Shown: one piece after another, positions 40,844-50,551 of the stretch | Layout: the number at the start of each line of letters is the position of its first letter | Numbering within the stretch: the first letter of the stretch is position 1 | Source of the DNA: Paracoccus aminovorans | Lineage (GTDB): Bacteria; Pseudomonadota; Alphaproteobacteria; Rhodobacterales; Rhodobacteraceae | NCBI RefSeq assembly: GCF_001546115.1 | Contig: NZ_KQ955208.1 | Location: 403,344 to 467,343, forward strand | Length of the DNA stretch: 64,000 nt | Direction: 5' to 3' | Translations under genes and position numbers: made by a program | Notes under the pieces: model-generated | Told to the model about the DNA's origin: nothing | The model's input: only the letters and a program-made list of their open reading frames with translations | The model's database searches: none

Positions 40844-41875
40844 ATGAAGCTGTTTGTCGGGCTGGATGTGTCGCTGGAGAAGACCGCGATCTGCGTGATC
40901 AGCGAGCATGGGAAGATCGTGAAGGAGGCGCAGGTGGCCAGCGAGCCCAAAGCGCTGTCGTGCTGGATCTGCGACCAGGACGGCGCAATTGCCGCCGTCG
41001 GGCTTGAGGCTGGCCCCTTGTCGCAGTGGCTGCATCGCGGGTTGTCAGATGCGGGACTACCTGTCGTTCTAATGGAAACCAGACAGGTAAAAGGCGCCCT
41101 GAAGGCCATGCCGATCAAGACGGACCGGCGGGATGCAGAGGGTATTGCACGTCTGATTCATCTTGGTTGGTTCCGACCCGTTCATTGCAAATCGGTGTCT
41201 GCACAGGAGGTTAGAGCGGTGCTCAGCGCTCGTAAGGCTGTGCAACAAGGGTTTATCACGCTGGAAATGTCACTGCGCGGGCTGCTGCGGAACTTCGGGC
41301 TCAAGGTTGGCACCATATCCCGCGGCAGGTTCGAACAGCGTATCCGCGAACTGGCGGCGGGCAACCCGATGCTGGAAGCGGCAACCGAACCCATGCTTCG
41401 CGCGCGCGCGGCGCTGCGGCGAGAGCTGGCGGGTCTTGAACGCAATGTCCGTCAACTCTCCCAGGAAGATCCGGTCTGTCGTCGGCTGATGTCGATGCCC
41501 GGGATCGGCGCCGTCGTGGCGTTGACCTATCGATCCGCTGTCGATGATCCCGCCCGCTTCACATCCTCGAAGAAGGTCGGACCATGGGTCGGCCTGACGC
41601 CGTCTCGCAACCAGTCGGGCGAGCGCGACATCTCGGGCGGGATCACCAAGGCAGGCGACGTCAACCTTCGACGCGCGCTGTGCCAGGCCGCAACCGTCAT
41701 GATGCATCGTGGACGGGCGAGCTGGCTGCGAACCTGGGCGGCAAAACTTGCGCGCCGTCGGGGTGCCAAGCGCGCGATGGTTGCGCTGGCCCGCCGCATC
41801 GCCGTGATCCTGCACCGGATGTGGAAGGATGACACCGACTTCCGTTTTGACATTCCCGTGCTTCATGCCGGCTGA
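40844..41875 (+). CDS. IS110-family transposase
   Basis: 343 residues, full length. GLDVSLEKTAICV, GLEAGPLSQWLHRGL and KTDRRDAEGIARLI make the N-terminal DEDD catalytic domain. MPGIGAVVALTYRSAVDDPARF with KKVGPWVGLTPSRNQSGERDISGGITKAGD is the C-terminal transposase_20 domain. GGAGG precedes the ATG at 40844. IS110 elements transpose guided by a bridge RNA from the non-coding end of the element; the flanks here (about 40735-40843 and 41876-42100) would hold it but I cannot define the termini. Confidence 0.92.
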   Translation: MKLFVGLDVSLEKTAICVISEHGKIVKEAQVASEPKALSCWICDQDGAIAAVGLEAGPLSQWLHRGLSDAGLPVVLMETRQVKGALKAMPIKTDRRDAEGIARLIHLGWFRPVHCKSVSAQEVRAVLSARKAVQQGFITLEMSLRGLLRNFGLKVGTISRGRFEQRIRELAAGNPMLEAATEPMLRARAALRRELAGLERNVRQLSQEDPVCRRLMSMPGIGAVVALTYRSAVDDPARFTSSKKVGPWVGLTPSRNQSGERDISGGITKAGDVNLRRALCQAATVMMHRGRASWLRTWAAKLARRRGAKRAMVALARRIAVILHRMWKDDTDFRFDIPVLHAG

Positions 41876-42229
41876 AGACACAGATTCCAGACTGCTGCCC
41901 GCCTGATCGCGGGCCTTCGAGGTCCCCACGGGACGCGGTTCCGGTGATGCCGTGCTCAGGACTGATGCCGATCGTATCGAGCACGCCAATGAGATGGGCA
42001 CATCGGAATTGCATTGAACCAGCATCATGTTGGCAGCCACAGCGCTGACCACGGACCGAAGCATGCACCCGGGTCGATCTCAGGCGAAGGCTGCCGAACA
42101 GGGAAGCAGATCACTTTCTCAAAGAACAAGACCGCGCGCTCCGGCGGCACATCCCGTATGCGCAAAACCGCTTGACTGGGACGACCCCGTTACCGAAGTC
42201 CTGACCCTGGTTCGATCCCGCCATGAAGT
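41876..42229. other. Non-coding stretch between IS110 and IS5-family remnants
   Basis: About 350 bases with no supported gene. The part next to the transposase stop may be the IS110 right flank. The remainder contains scraps resembling the lost N-terminus of the downstream IS5-family transposase. Confidence 0.4.
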
Positions 42230-43130
42230 GGGAGGCCGCGCCGACCGGCAGGCGCGGGCGACAATGTGACTATAGCGCTGCCGCGATCCAGACCTGCCGA
42301 CGATGCAAGTGCTGTTTGGGATGGCACTCAGGCAGATCGAGCCATGTTGCGCCACGGGTTCGAGCAACCATGGCGAGGCGGCTTCGTCGAGAGCCTGTTG
42401 CGGCCGGCCTGGACTGGGACGTGCCGGACTTCAGCACGCTGTCGCGGCGCCAGAAAACCTTGAAGGTCAACATCCCCTCGCGGTTCAGACGGCCCATTGC
42501 ACCTGCTGGTCGACAGCACCGGGATCAAGGTCGAGGGTGAAGGCGAGTGGACTGAGGAGGGTCAGCAAACAGTCCGGGGGACTGTTTGCCCGACGAAGGC
42601 GCAAGCATGGTGGCACGAAGCGGCGCATCTGGCGCAAGATCCACATTGGCATCGACGAAAAATCCCTGGAAATCCGTGCGGCCAAGTTCACCACCAGCGA
42701 CATGGGCGATGCACCCATGCTGCCCGAGTTGCTGGACCAGATCCCGCCCGATCAGGAGATCGCCAGCGTCACCGCCGACGGTGCCTTCGACACGCGCAAG
42801 TGCCACGATGCCATCGCCGCCCGTGGCGCCGCGGCAATCATCCCACCCCGCAAGAACGCCAAACCGTGGACACCCGATACCGCCGGGGCCATCGCCCGCA
42901 ACGACATCCTGCGACCATCAAGGCGTGTCGGGCGAACGATCTGGCGACGATGGAGCGGCTATCACCGCCGAGGCCGCGCCGAGACCAAGATGCACTGCGT
43001 CAAACTCTTGCGGCAGCGCCTGTCCGCCAGGGACTTCGACCGTCAGGTCGCCGAGTTCCAGCTCCGTGTCGCCGTGCGCAATGGCTTCACCGCGCTCGGC
43101 ATCCCCGTCACGGAAGTCGTGGGACGAGGC
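42230..43130 (+). pseudogene. IS5-family (IS5 group) transposase, multiply frameshifted
   Basis: Fragments in three frames together make an IS5-group transposase: YSAAAIQTC, MQVLFGMALRQ, FSTLSRRQKTLKVNIPSR, LHLLVDSTGIKVEGEGEW (first Asp), KHGGTKRRIWRKIHIGIDEKSLEIRA, VTADGAFDTRKCHDAI (second Asp), and WSGYHRRGRAETKMHCVKLL (Glu). Several single-base changes and a palindromic insertion at 42561-42590 interrupt it. It is not functional. Confidence 0.85.
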
Positions 43131-43212
43131 TGTCTCGGGAAAGGGCTACTCCGACCCTCAGCCGATTTGGGCAACAGAGTCCTACTTTGCGTAAGTTCGG
43201 CGCATGAGGATT

Positions 43213-43289
43213 TGGCGACCCCGGGACGACTCGAACGCCCAACCTAGTGATTAGAAGTCACTTGCTCTATCCAGTTGAGCTACGGGGCC
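43213..43289 (-). tRNA. tRNA-Arg (anticodon TCT)
   Basis: 77 bases with encoded CCA. The acceptor GGCCCCG pairs with CGGGGTC (one G-T pair), the anticodon loop is CTTCTAA (anticodon TCT) on stem AGTGA/TCACT, and the T arm has TTCGAGT. It reads AGA. It marks the right edge of the mobile region. Confidence 0.96.
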
Positions 43290-43396
43290 GTGATTCCTCT
43301 GATAGCGGTTCGGAGGACGGTTCGCAACCTGCGACCACCTTCCTTACCGGTTGTATTCGCGTCCATATTTGGCCCAGAGTCGGACCTGGAAGGCGC

Positions 43397-43424
43397 CTGC
43401 TCGATCCAGCCAAGCCACGGGGCC
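43397..43424 (-). pseudogene. Partial, degenerate copy of a tRNA-Arg 5' half
   Basis: On the reverse strand GGCCCCGTGGCTTGGCTGG then ATCGAGCAG parallels the first 28 bases of tRNA-Arg (acceptor, D arm), with about six changes. No anticodon or T arm follows, so it cannot make a tRNA. It could be a relic of integration into a tRNA gene. Confidence 0.5.
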
Positions 43425-43489
43425 GTGTCGCTTGCGCGACCGCGCCGCACCCGGCAGTCATGGCAAAGGACGGCGGCTGAATCAACCGC

Positions 43490-43978
43490 TCAATCGGCGC
43501 CGGACAGATCCAGCGTCATGAAGACGCTGTTCGGATCCGGGACATAGTCGCCGAAGGGCCCGCATTCGACGAAACCCGCCCGGGCGTAAAGCCCCCGCGC
43601 CGCGACGAAGGTCGGCTGCACGCCGGTCTCCAGGCTCAGCCTGGCCAACCCATCGGCGCGGGCATGGTCGATCAGCGCCGCCAGCATGCGGCGGGAATGG
43701 CCGCGACCGCGCGCCTCGGACAGGACATGCATCGACTTGATCTCGCCCAGGCCCGGCGCGATGCGCTTGACCGCGCCCATGGCCAGCGGCCGGCCGGCCT
43801 CGCGCAGGACGAAAAAGCCGATCTCGGGCCGCTCCAGCGCGGCGCGCGGCAGCATGTGGATCGACTCGGGCGGCGTGTCGGCATGCATGTCCTCGGTGTG
43901 GCGCTGGAACAGCAGCGCCAGATCCGGCGCCAGCGGGCTTTCGCGCCCGATCACCACATCCCCGTCAATTGCCGCCAT
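43490..43978 (-). CDS. GNAT-family N-acetyltransferase
   Basis: 162 residues. The acetyl-CoA loop is EARGRGHSRRMLAALIDHAR (motif A, R-G-R-G-x-S/G), preceded by GEIKSMHVL, and followed by YARAGFVECGPFGDYVPDPNSVFM. This subgroup (PFGDY..DPNSVFM ending) is common in alphaproteobacteria; the substrate is unknown. Confidence 0.85.
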   Translation of the reverse strand: MAAIDGDVVIGRESPLAPDLALLFQRHTEDMHADTPPESIHMLPRAALERPEIGFFVLREAGRPLAMGAVKRIAPGLGEIKSMHVLSEARGRGHSRRMLAALIDHARADGLARLSLETGVQPTFVAARGLYARAGFVECGPFGDYVPDPNSVFMTLDLSGAD

Positions 43979-44139
43979 GAACGCCCCCGAAGCCTTGCCG
44001 CATCAGGCATAGCAGCGCGCGGGCGAATTGCGAAGCCCCGGTCACGCGCGGCCCTCGCGCCGCAAGGCCGCAGGGGAAACCGCGCAACTTGCGGGAATGT
44101 CAGTGGACTTGACCGGAAGGGCCGCCTAGGCTGGATGCC

Positions 44140-44865
44140 ATGGACGCCGCGATCAGGGAAAAGACCTCGACCTGCCCGGAACTGCCGAAGCCTCGCAGCT
44201 TCTGGCAGCGCATTGCCGATCGGCTGGCGGCGATCGTCGGTGCGCGCCGGCCCGCAACCCCGCCCGAGAAATCCGTGGCCTTCACCATCGCGGTCATCGC
44301 CCTGGGGGCCAAGCTCGCCAAGGCCGACGGCGCCGTCGCCCGCTCGGAGGTTGCGGCCTTTCGCCGGGTCTTCATCATCCCGCGCGCCGAGGAAAAGAAC
44401 GCCGCCCGCGTCTTCGACCTGGCGCGGCAGGACGTCGCCGGCTTCGACGCCTGGGCGCGACGTATCGCCGCCATGTTCCCGCCGGGCGATCCGGTTCTGG
44501 CCGACGTGATCGAGGGGCTGTTCATCATCGCCGTCGCCGACACCGACCTGCACGAGGCCGAGATCCTGTTCATCGACGAGGTGGCGCGCATCTTCGGCCT
44601 GCCGCCCGAGCAGCTGGCCACGATCCGCGCCCGCCACGACCGCCGCCAGGGCTGCCCCTCCTGCGAGGTGCTGGGCGTGGCGCCCGACACGCCGCTGTCC
44701 GAGGCGCGGCGGCGCTGGCGCGACCTGGTGCGCGAGAACCACCCCGACCGCGCCATCGCCCGCGGCCTGCCGCCCGAGGCGATCCGCCTGGCCGAGGCCC
44801 GTACCCGCGCCATCAACGAGGCCTGGGACACCTTCCGCACCATGCATGCGCCGCGCCCGGCCTGA
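44140..44865 (+). CDS. TerB-like and DnaJ-domain protein (DjlA-like)
   Basis: 241 residues. Residues ~45-160 form a TerB-type helical domain (FTIAVIALGAKLAKADGAVARSEVAAFRRVF; LFIIAVADTDLHEAEILFIDEVARIFGL). Residues ~175-235 are a J domain with the essential HPD (VRENHPDRAI). This arrangement matches DjlA-type co-chaperones that stimulate DnaK, although no N-terminal membrane helix is clear. Confidence 0.85.
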   Translation: MDAAIREKTSTCPELPKPRSFWQRIADRLAAIVGARRPATPPEKSVAFTIAVIALGAKLAKADGAVARSEVAAFRRVFIIPRAEEKNAARVFDLARQDVAGFDAWARRIAAMFPPGDPVLADVIEGLFIIAVADTDLHEAEILFIDEVARIFGLPPEQLATIRARHDRRQGCPSCEVLGVAPDTPLSEARRRWRDLVRENHPDRAIARGLPPEAIRLAEARTRAINEAWDTFRTMHAPRPA

Positions 44866-44925
44866 GGCGGGAACCGGCGGCCATCGGTGCGGGTTTTGCC
44901 TGCAAACAGCCCCGGGGACCGGACC

Positions 44926-45390
44926 ATGCGCGCTTTTTCCCACCTGATCCTTGTCGCGGCGCTTGCCGCGGCCCCGGCGTTTGCGCAGGTCTATGAGCCG
45001 CCCAAGGCCGACGAGCCCGCGCCGGAGGACTCGCTGGAAAGCGGCATCGAGAATTTTCTGAACAACCTTCTGGGCCAGGCGCAGCCGCATCTGGACCGGC
45101 TGGGGCGCGATCTGGGCGATACGCTGGGTTCGGTCGGGCCGGTGTTCAAGGACATTGGCGCGCTGATGGACGACGTGAGCAACTACCAGGCGCCCGAGCG
45201 GCTGGAGAATGGCGATATCCTGATCCGTCGCCGCGCCGATGCGCCGCCGCCGCCCCCGGTCGGCGACGCGCTGCGCGAGATGCTGCGCCCGGCGCCCGAG
45301 GACGATCCGCGCCTGAACCCGCCGATGGCGGACCCGGATGCGCCGCGTCCCCTGCCCGACCCGGACCCGGAAAGCGAGATCGCGCTCTAG
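44926..45390 (+). CDS. Secreted conserved hypothetical protein
   Basis: 154 residues. The ATG at 44926 starts a Sec signal (HLILVAALAAAPAFA), giving a mature, acidic, Pro-rich protein with two short helices (LESGIENFLNNLLGQAQPHLDRLGRDLGDTLGSV) and a long Pro/Asp tail. It matches a small family seen in Rhodobacterales that is sometimes labelled AAA ATPase without any P-loop; none is present here. Function unknown. Its end overlaps the convergent Fur-family gene by 4 bases. Confidence 0.7.
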   Translation: MRAFSHLILVAALAAAPAFAQVYEPPKADEPAPEDSLESGIENFLNNLLGQAQPHLDRLGRDLGDTLGSVGPVFKDIGALMDDVSNYQAPERLENGDILIRRRADAPPPPPVGDALREMLRPAPEDDPRLNPPMADPDAPRPLPDPDPESEIAL

Positions 45391-45815
45391 GGCTGGCGCT
45401 TGCGGCGGACGTAAAGCTCCAGCCGGTGGCGGACGATCTCATAGCCCATCTCGGCGGCGATCTCGGCCTGCAGCCGCTCGATGCGCTCGTTCAGGAACTC
45501 GATAACCTCGCCGGTCTCGACGTCGATCATGTGGTCGTGGTGCTGGCCGTCGGCGGTTTCGAACCGTGCCGGCTCGCCCTCGAATTCCAGCTTCTGGATC
45601 ACGCCCTGCGCCTCCAGCGCCGAAAGCGTGCGATAGACGGTTGCCAGCGAGACCCCGGCCCCCGCCTCGGTCGCGCGGCGGTGCAGCTGGGTCGCGTCGG
45701 GATGATCGGCGGCATCGGCCAGCACGCGCAGAAGCGCCGCCCGCTGGCGGGTGATGCGCACGCCGGCGCGGCGCAGCGCCTCTTCGAAGGCCAAGGCTCG
45801 GGCTTCCGTCTCCAT
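45387..45815 (-). CDS. Fur-family metal-responsive regulator (Fur/Mur type)
   Basis: 142 residues. The winged helix ITRQRAALLRVL...SLATVYRTLSALEAQGVIQK and the metal motif HHDHMIDVETGEVIEF are diagnostic. The C-terminus GYEIVRHRLELYVRRK fits alphaproteobacterial Fur, which often responds to manganese (Mur). No C-terminal CxxC zinc motif is present. AAAGGAC precedes the ATG. Confidence 0.88.
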   Translation of the reverse strand: METEARALAFEEALRRAGVRITRQRAALLRVLADAADHPDATQLHRRATEAGAGVSLATVYRTLSALEAQGVIQKLEFEGEPARFETADGQHHDHMIDVETGEVIEFLNERIERLQAEIAAEMGYEIVRHRLELYVRRKRQP

Positions 45816-45864
45816 GTCCTTTCATCACCCGAAGCTGCGCCGACTGCAACCGGCATGATCGGCA

Positions 45865-46608
45865 TCAGACCGTGCGGCCGCCGTCCACGTCGAGGATGAC
45901 GCCGGTGATGAAATCCGACTCGTCCGAGGCCAGATACAGCGCGGCATTGGCGATGTCGCGCGGCTGCGACAGCCGGCCCAGCGGGATGGTCGCCAGGAAA
46001 CGCGCGCGGTTTTCGGGCGTGTCCGGGCAGCCCATGAAGCGCTCCAGCATCCCGGTCTCGCCCATGACCGGGGCGATGGCGTTGACGCGGATGCCGTCCG
46101 GCGCCAATTCCACCGCCAGGCTGCGGGTCAGCGTGTTCACCGCGCCCTTCGAGGAATTGTACCAGGTCAGCCCGGGCCTCGGCCGGCTGCCCGCCGTCGA
46201 GCCGACATTGATCATCACGCCCGCGCGCTGCTCGCGCCACCAGGGCACGACGGCGTGGCACATGTGAAAGATCGACAGCACGTTCACGTCATAGATGCGC
46301 CGGAACGCGGTCTCGTCGGTCGCGAGCAAGGGACCGTTCGGCACGGTCCAGCCGGCGTTGTTCACCACGATCTCGAGCCCGCCGAACGCCGCCCGCGTCC
46401 GCGCCACGGCATCCGCGACCTGCGCGCCCTGGGTCACGTCGCAGGCCAGCGCCAGGCCGCCGATTTCCCCGGCGACGGCCTCGGCCGCGCCGGCATCGAT
46501 GTCCAGCACCGCGACCCGCGCGCCCTCGCGCGCGAAGGCCCGCGCGATGCCCCGCCCGAAGCCCGAGCCCGCCCCCGTCACCAATGCCGTCTTGCCTTGC
46601 AGCCGCAT
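45865..46608 (-). CDS. SDR-family oxidoreductase
   Basis: 247 residues. NAD(P) motif TGAGSGFGRGIA, NNAG, catalytic Ser in INVGSTAG, and YNSSK (Tyr-x-x-x-Lys) are complete. Asp37-like DIDAG after strand 2 suggests NAD. It starts 8 bases after the aldehyde dehydrogenase stop, so the two likely oxidise an alcohol or sugar in sequence. Confidence 0.88.
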   Translation of the reverse strand: MRLQGKTALVTGAGSGFGRGIARAFAREGARVAVLDIDAGAAEAVAGEIGGLALACDVTQGAQVADAVARTRAAFGGLEIVVNNAGWTVPNGPLLATDETAFRRIYDVNVLSIFHMCHAVVPWWREQRAGVMINVGSTAGSRPRPGLTWYNSSKGAVNTLTRSLAVELAPDGIRVNAIAPVMGETGMLERFMGCPDTPENRARFLATIPLGRLSQPRDIANAALYLASDESDFITGVILDVDGGRTV

Positions 46609-46616
46609 GTCTCCCC

Positions 46617-48062
46617 CTATGCGTAGCGATGGACGATGGTTTTCAGCCGCGAGAATTCGTAAAGCGCGGCAAAGCCCTTTTCCCGGCCATGGCCGGATTT
46701 GCGCAGGCCGCCGAAGGGCAGCTCGATGCCGCCGCCGGCGCCATAGGCGTTGATGAAGACCTGGCCGCAGCGCATGGCATGGGCCACCCGCGCCTGCCGG
46801 TCGCCGTCCCGGGTCCAGATCCCCGCCACCAGCCCGTATTCCGTACCATTGGCAATGGCGATGGCCTCGGCTTCGGTGTCGAAGGGAATGGCGGCCAGGA
46901 TCGGGCCGAAGATCTCCTCCTGCGCCAGCGGGCTGCGCGGATCGACCGGACCGAAGAGCGCCGGCGCGACGTAGAAGCCGCCCGCCGGCGCATCCGCCGC
47001 CACGCGGCCGCGCGCGATCAGGGGCGCTGCGGCCTCGGCGATATAGCTCTCGACCCGCACCTTTTGCCGGGCCGAGATCAGCGGTCCCAGAGCCGCGCCT
47101 TCGGCCGGGCTTGCCTCGACGGCGCGGAAGCGCTCGGCCAGCATGGCGGTCAGCCGGTCCCAGATGCCGCGCTGGATCAGCACGCGCGATCCGGCCGAGC
47201 AGGTCTGGCCGCCGTTCTGCACGATGGCATTGGTAATGATCGGTGCCGCGGCATCCAGATCGGCGTCCTCGAAGACGATCTGCGGCGACTTGCCGCCCAG
47301 CTCCAGCGTGCAGGGGATGTGGTTCCTGGCCGCCGCGATCTGGATGGCCTGCCCCACCTCGGGCGAGCCGGTGAAGCTGATGAAATCGACGCCGGGATGC
47401 TCTGCCAGCGCCTTGCCCGCCACCTCGCCCCGGCCGGTGACGATATTGATCGCGCCGGGCGGAAAGCCCGCCTGCCCGGCCAGTTCGCCGATGCGCAGGA
47501 TGGTCATGCAGGCATCCTCGGCCGGTTTCGTCACCGTGGCATTGCCCATGGCCAGCGCCGCCCCGACCGAACGGCCAAAGATCTGCACCGGATAGTTCCA
47601 GGGGATGATATGGCCGGTCACGCCATGCGGCTCGCGCCGCGCGGTGGCGTCATGGCCGTTCAGGAAGGGGATGACCTCGCCATGCAGCTTGTCGGCCGCG
47701 CCGCCGTAATATTCGAAATAGCGCGCCAGCGCCGCCATGTCGGCGCGGGACTGGGCGATGGGCTTGCCGTTGTCGCGGGTTTCCAGCGCGGCGAGCGGCT
47801 CGGCCTCGGCCTCGATCAGCAGCGCGAGGCGCAGCATCAGCCGGCCGCGCTCGGCCGCGGTCAACCGGCCCCAATCGCCCGCCAGCGCCGCGCGGGCGGC
47901 ATCGACGGCGGCATCGATGTCCTCGGGGCCGGAATCGGCGATGGCGGCGAAGGGCTGGCCGTCGATGGGCGAGATCATCGGCAGCGCGCGCCCCGATGCC
48001 GCCGCCCGGCCGCGCCCGCCGACCAGGTTCAGTGCCCGCGGCAAGGTCAGGGGATGCTGCAT
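46617..48062 (-). CDS. Aldehyde dehydrogenase
   Basis: 481 residues. IPWNYPVQIFGR, SFTGSPEVGQAI, LELGGKSPQIVFEDADL (general base Glu) and NGGQTCSAGSRVLIQ (nucleophile Cys) are all present. The ATG at 48062 has AGGAGG before it; the open frame upstream adds nothing similar. The substrate is unknown; it resembles betaine/gamma-aminobutyraldehyde-type enzymes. Co-transcribed with the SDR gene. Confidence 0.92.
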   Translation of the reverse strand: MQHPLTLPRALNLVGGRGRAAASGRALPMISPIDGQPFAAIADSGPEDIDAAVDAARAALAGDWGRLTAAERGRLMLRLALLIEAEAEPLAALETRDNGKPIAQSRADMAALARYFEYYGGAADKLHGEVIPFLNGHDATARREPHGVTGHIIPWNYPVQIFGRSVGAALAMGNATVTKPAEDACMTILRIGELAGQAGFPPGAINIVTGRGEVAGKALAEHPGVDFISFTGSPEVGQAIQIAAARNHIPCTLELGGKSPQIVFEDADLDAAAPIITNAIVQNGGQTCSAGSRVLIQRGIWDRLTAMLAERFRAVEASPAEGAALGPLISARQKVRVESYIAEAAAPLIARGRVAADAPAGGFYVAPALFGPVDPRSPLAQEEIFGPILAAIPFDTEAEAIAIANGTEYGLVAGIWTRDGDRQARVAHAMRCGQVFINAYGAGGGIELPFGGLRKSGHGREKGFAALYEFSRLKTIVHRYA

Positions 48063-48181
48063 CGTTGCCTCCTCTCGGCGGGATTCGTCCTGCGACAGCC
48101 TGACCGGGCGCGGGACGGGACGCAAGGCTGGCAAAACCGGGCCGGGACGCTAAGCTGGCCGCGCAACCGCAAGAGGACCCC

Positions 48182-48888
48182 ATGACCCGCACCGCCATCA
48201 GCGCCCATCCCGACGATCCGCATTACGTCAGCCGCATGGGCTGGCTGCGGGCCTCGGTCCTGGGGGCGAATGACGGCATCGTCTCGGTCGGGGCGCTGAT
48301 CGTGGGCGTGGCCGCCGCCGATCCGGGGCGCGAGGCGATCCTGATCGCGGGGCTTGCCGGGCTGGTGGCCGGCGCCATGTCCATGGCCATGGGCGAATAT
48401 GTCTCGGTCAGCTCACAGTCCGATACCGAGCGCGCCGACATCGCCCGCGAGACCGCCGCCCTGCGCGAGATGCCCGAGGAGGAGCTGCACGAGCTGGCGG
48501 CGATCTATGAATCGCGCGGCATGACCCCCGGCACCGCCTTGCAGGCGGCGCGCGAGGTGACCGAGCATGACGCGCTGGCCGCCCATGTCCGCGACGAGCT
48601 GGGGCTCAGCGAGGCGTCGAGCGCCAATCCTTTGCAGGCGGCGGCGGCCTCGGCCGCGACCTTCAGCACGGCGGCGGCGGTGCCGCTGCTGGCGGCGATC
48701 CTGGCGCCGGGGGGTGCCGTCATCGCCGCGGTGCTGGTTTCGGTGGTGCTGGCGCTGGCGGTGCTGGGCGCGCTTGGCGCCTGGGCCGGCGGCGCACCGC
48801 CCGGCCGCGCGGTGCTGCGGGTGGTGCTGGGCGGCGTGTTCGCGCTGGCGGTGACCGCCGGCATCGGCAAGCTGTTCGGAATCGCGGT

Positions 48889-48892
<4 letters not shown>
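48182..48892 (+). CDS. VIT1/CCC1-family iron/manganese transporter
   Basis: 236 residues, five predicted membrane helices. LRASVLGANDGIVSVGALIVGV and AGAMSMAMGEYVSVSSQSDTERADIARE are the family signatures, with the cytosolic helical insert between. It would move Fe2+ or Mn2+ out of the cytoplasm. AAGAGGACCCC precedes the ATG. The nearby Fur-family gene may be a coincidence. Confidence 0.9.
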
Positions 48893-49641
<749 letters not shown>

Positions 49642-49660
49642 CGCTTGCCCTGTTGCGGTC

Positions 49661-49683
49661 GGGTATTTTCGGAGCAAAGAAGC
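49661..49683. repeat. Short intergenic repeat (GGGTATTTTCGGAGCAAAGAAGC)-type copy 1
   Basis: A 23-base element between the two ATPase genes. It is nearly identical to 61303-61325 and related, in either orientation, to 56200-56230 and 58306-58333. All four lie between genes. Confidence 0.6.
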
Positions 49684-49684
49684 A

Positions 49685-50551
49685 TCACAGCCCTCCGGGC
49701 AGCGGCGTGGCGATGTCCGCGTCGCGCCAGCTGTCCTGGCGTTGCAGGGTCGAGAGGCGTTCGACCGGCTGGTCGAGGCGCGGCAGGCTGTTCAGCAGCC
49801 CCTGGGTATAGGGGTGGCGGGCGGCGTGCAGGTCGTGTGCGGGCAGTTCCTCGACCACGCGGCCGGCATACATGATCAGCACCCGGTCGCAGAATTGCCC
49901 GACCAGGTTCAGGTCGTGGCTGATGAAGATCAGCCCCATGCCGCGGTCGCGCACCAGCTTGTCCATGATGCGCAGGACCTCGTTGCGGACCGAGACGTCC
50001 AGCGCCGAGGTCGGCTCGTCCGCGATCAGGATCTCGGGGTCCGGGGCCAGCATCATGGCGATCATCGCCCTTTGGCCCATGCCGCCCGAGATTTCATGCG
50101 GATAGGCATCGAACACCCGCTCGGGGTCGCGGATCTGCACGGCGCGCAGCATGTCCAGCGCCTTGTCGCGCGCCGCCTGCCCGCCCTGGCCGGAGTGCAG
50201 GCGATAGCTTTCCATGATCTGCCGGCCGATGGTCATCACCGGGTTCAGGCTGAACTTGGGGTCCTGCATGACCATGCTGATGCGGGCGCCGCGCAGCTTG
50301 CGCATGCGGCGCTCGGGCAGGTTCAGGATGCTTTCGCCGTCAAGCTCCAGCCGCTCGGCCGTGACCTTGCCCGGCGGGCGCACGAGGCCCAGGATGGCGC
50401 GGCCGGTCATCGACTTGCCCGAGCCGGATTCGCCCACCACCCCCAGCCTTTCGCGCCCGAGGTCGAAGCTGACCCCGCGCACCGCCTGGAAGCTGCCGCT
50501 GCGGGTCGGGAAGCTGACGCGCAGGTCGCGGACGGACAGCAGCGGGGTCAT
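49685..50551 (-). CDS. Peptide-type ABC transporter ATPase (DppD/OppD-like)
   Basis: 288 residues from the ATG at 50551, overlapping the permease stop as ATGA. Walker A GESGSGKSM (Ser-Met instead of Ser-Thr), VMQDPKFSLNP, signature ISGGMGQR, Walker B ILIADEPTSALDVS, and the C-terminal HPYTQGLLNSLPRLDQ typical of the oligopeptide group. Confidence 0.92.
   Translation of the reverse strand: MTPLLSVRDLRVSFPTRSGSFQAVRGVSFDLGRERLGVVGESGSGKSMTGRAILGLVRPPGKVTAERLELDGESILNLPERRMRKLRGARISMVMQDPKFSLNPVMTIGRQIMESYRLHSGQGGQAARDKALDMLRAVQIRDPERVFDAYPHEISGGMGQRAMIAMMLAPDPEILIADEPTSALDVSVRNEVLRIMDKLVRDRGMGLIFISHDLNLVGQFCDRVLIMYAGRVVEELPAHDLHAARHPYTQGLLNSLPRLDQPVERLSTLQRQDSWRDADIATPLPGGL

Noticed and set aside
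44926..45390. AAA ATPase label for the secreted hypothetical protein
   Set aside because: No Walker A or B motif; the sequence is a signal peptide followed by a Pro-rich acidic protein.
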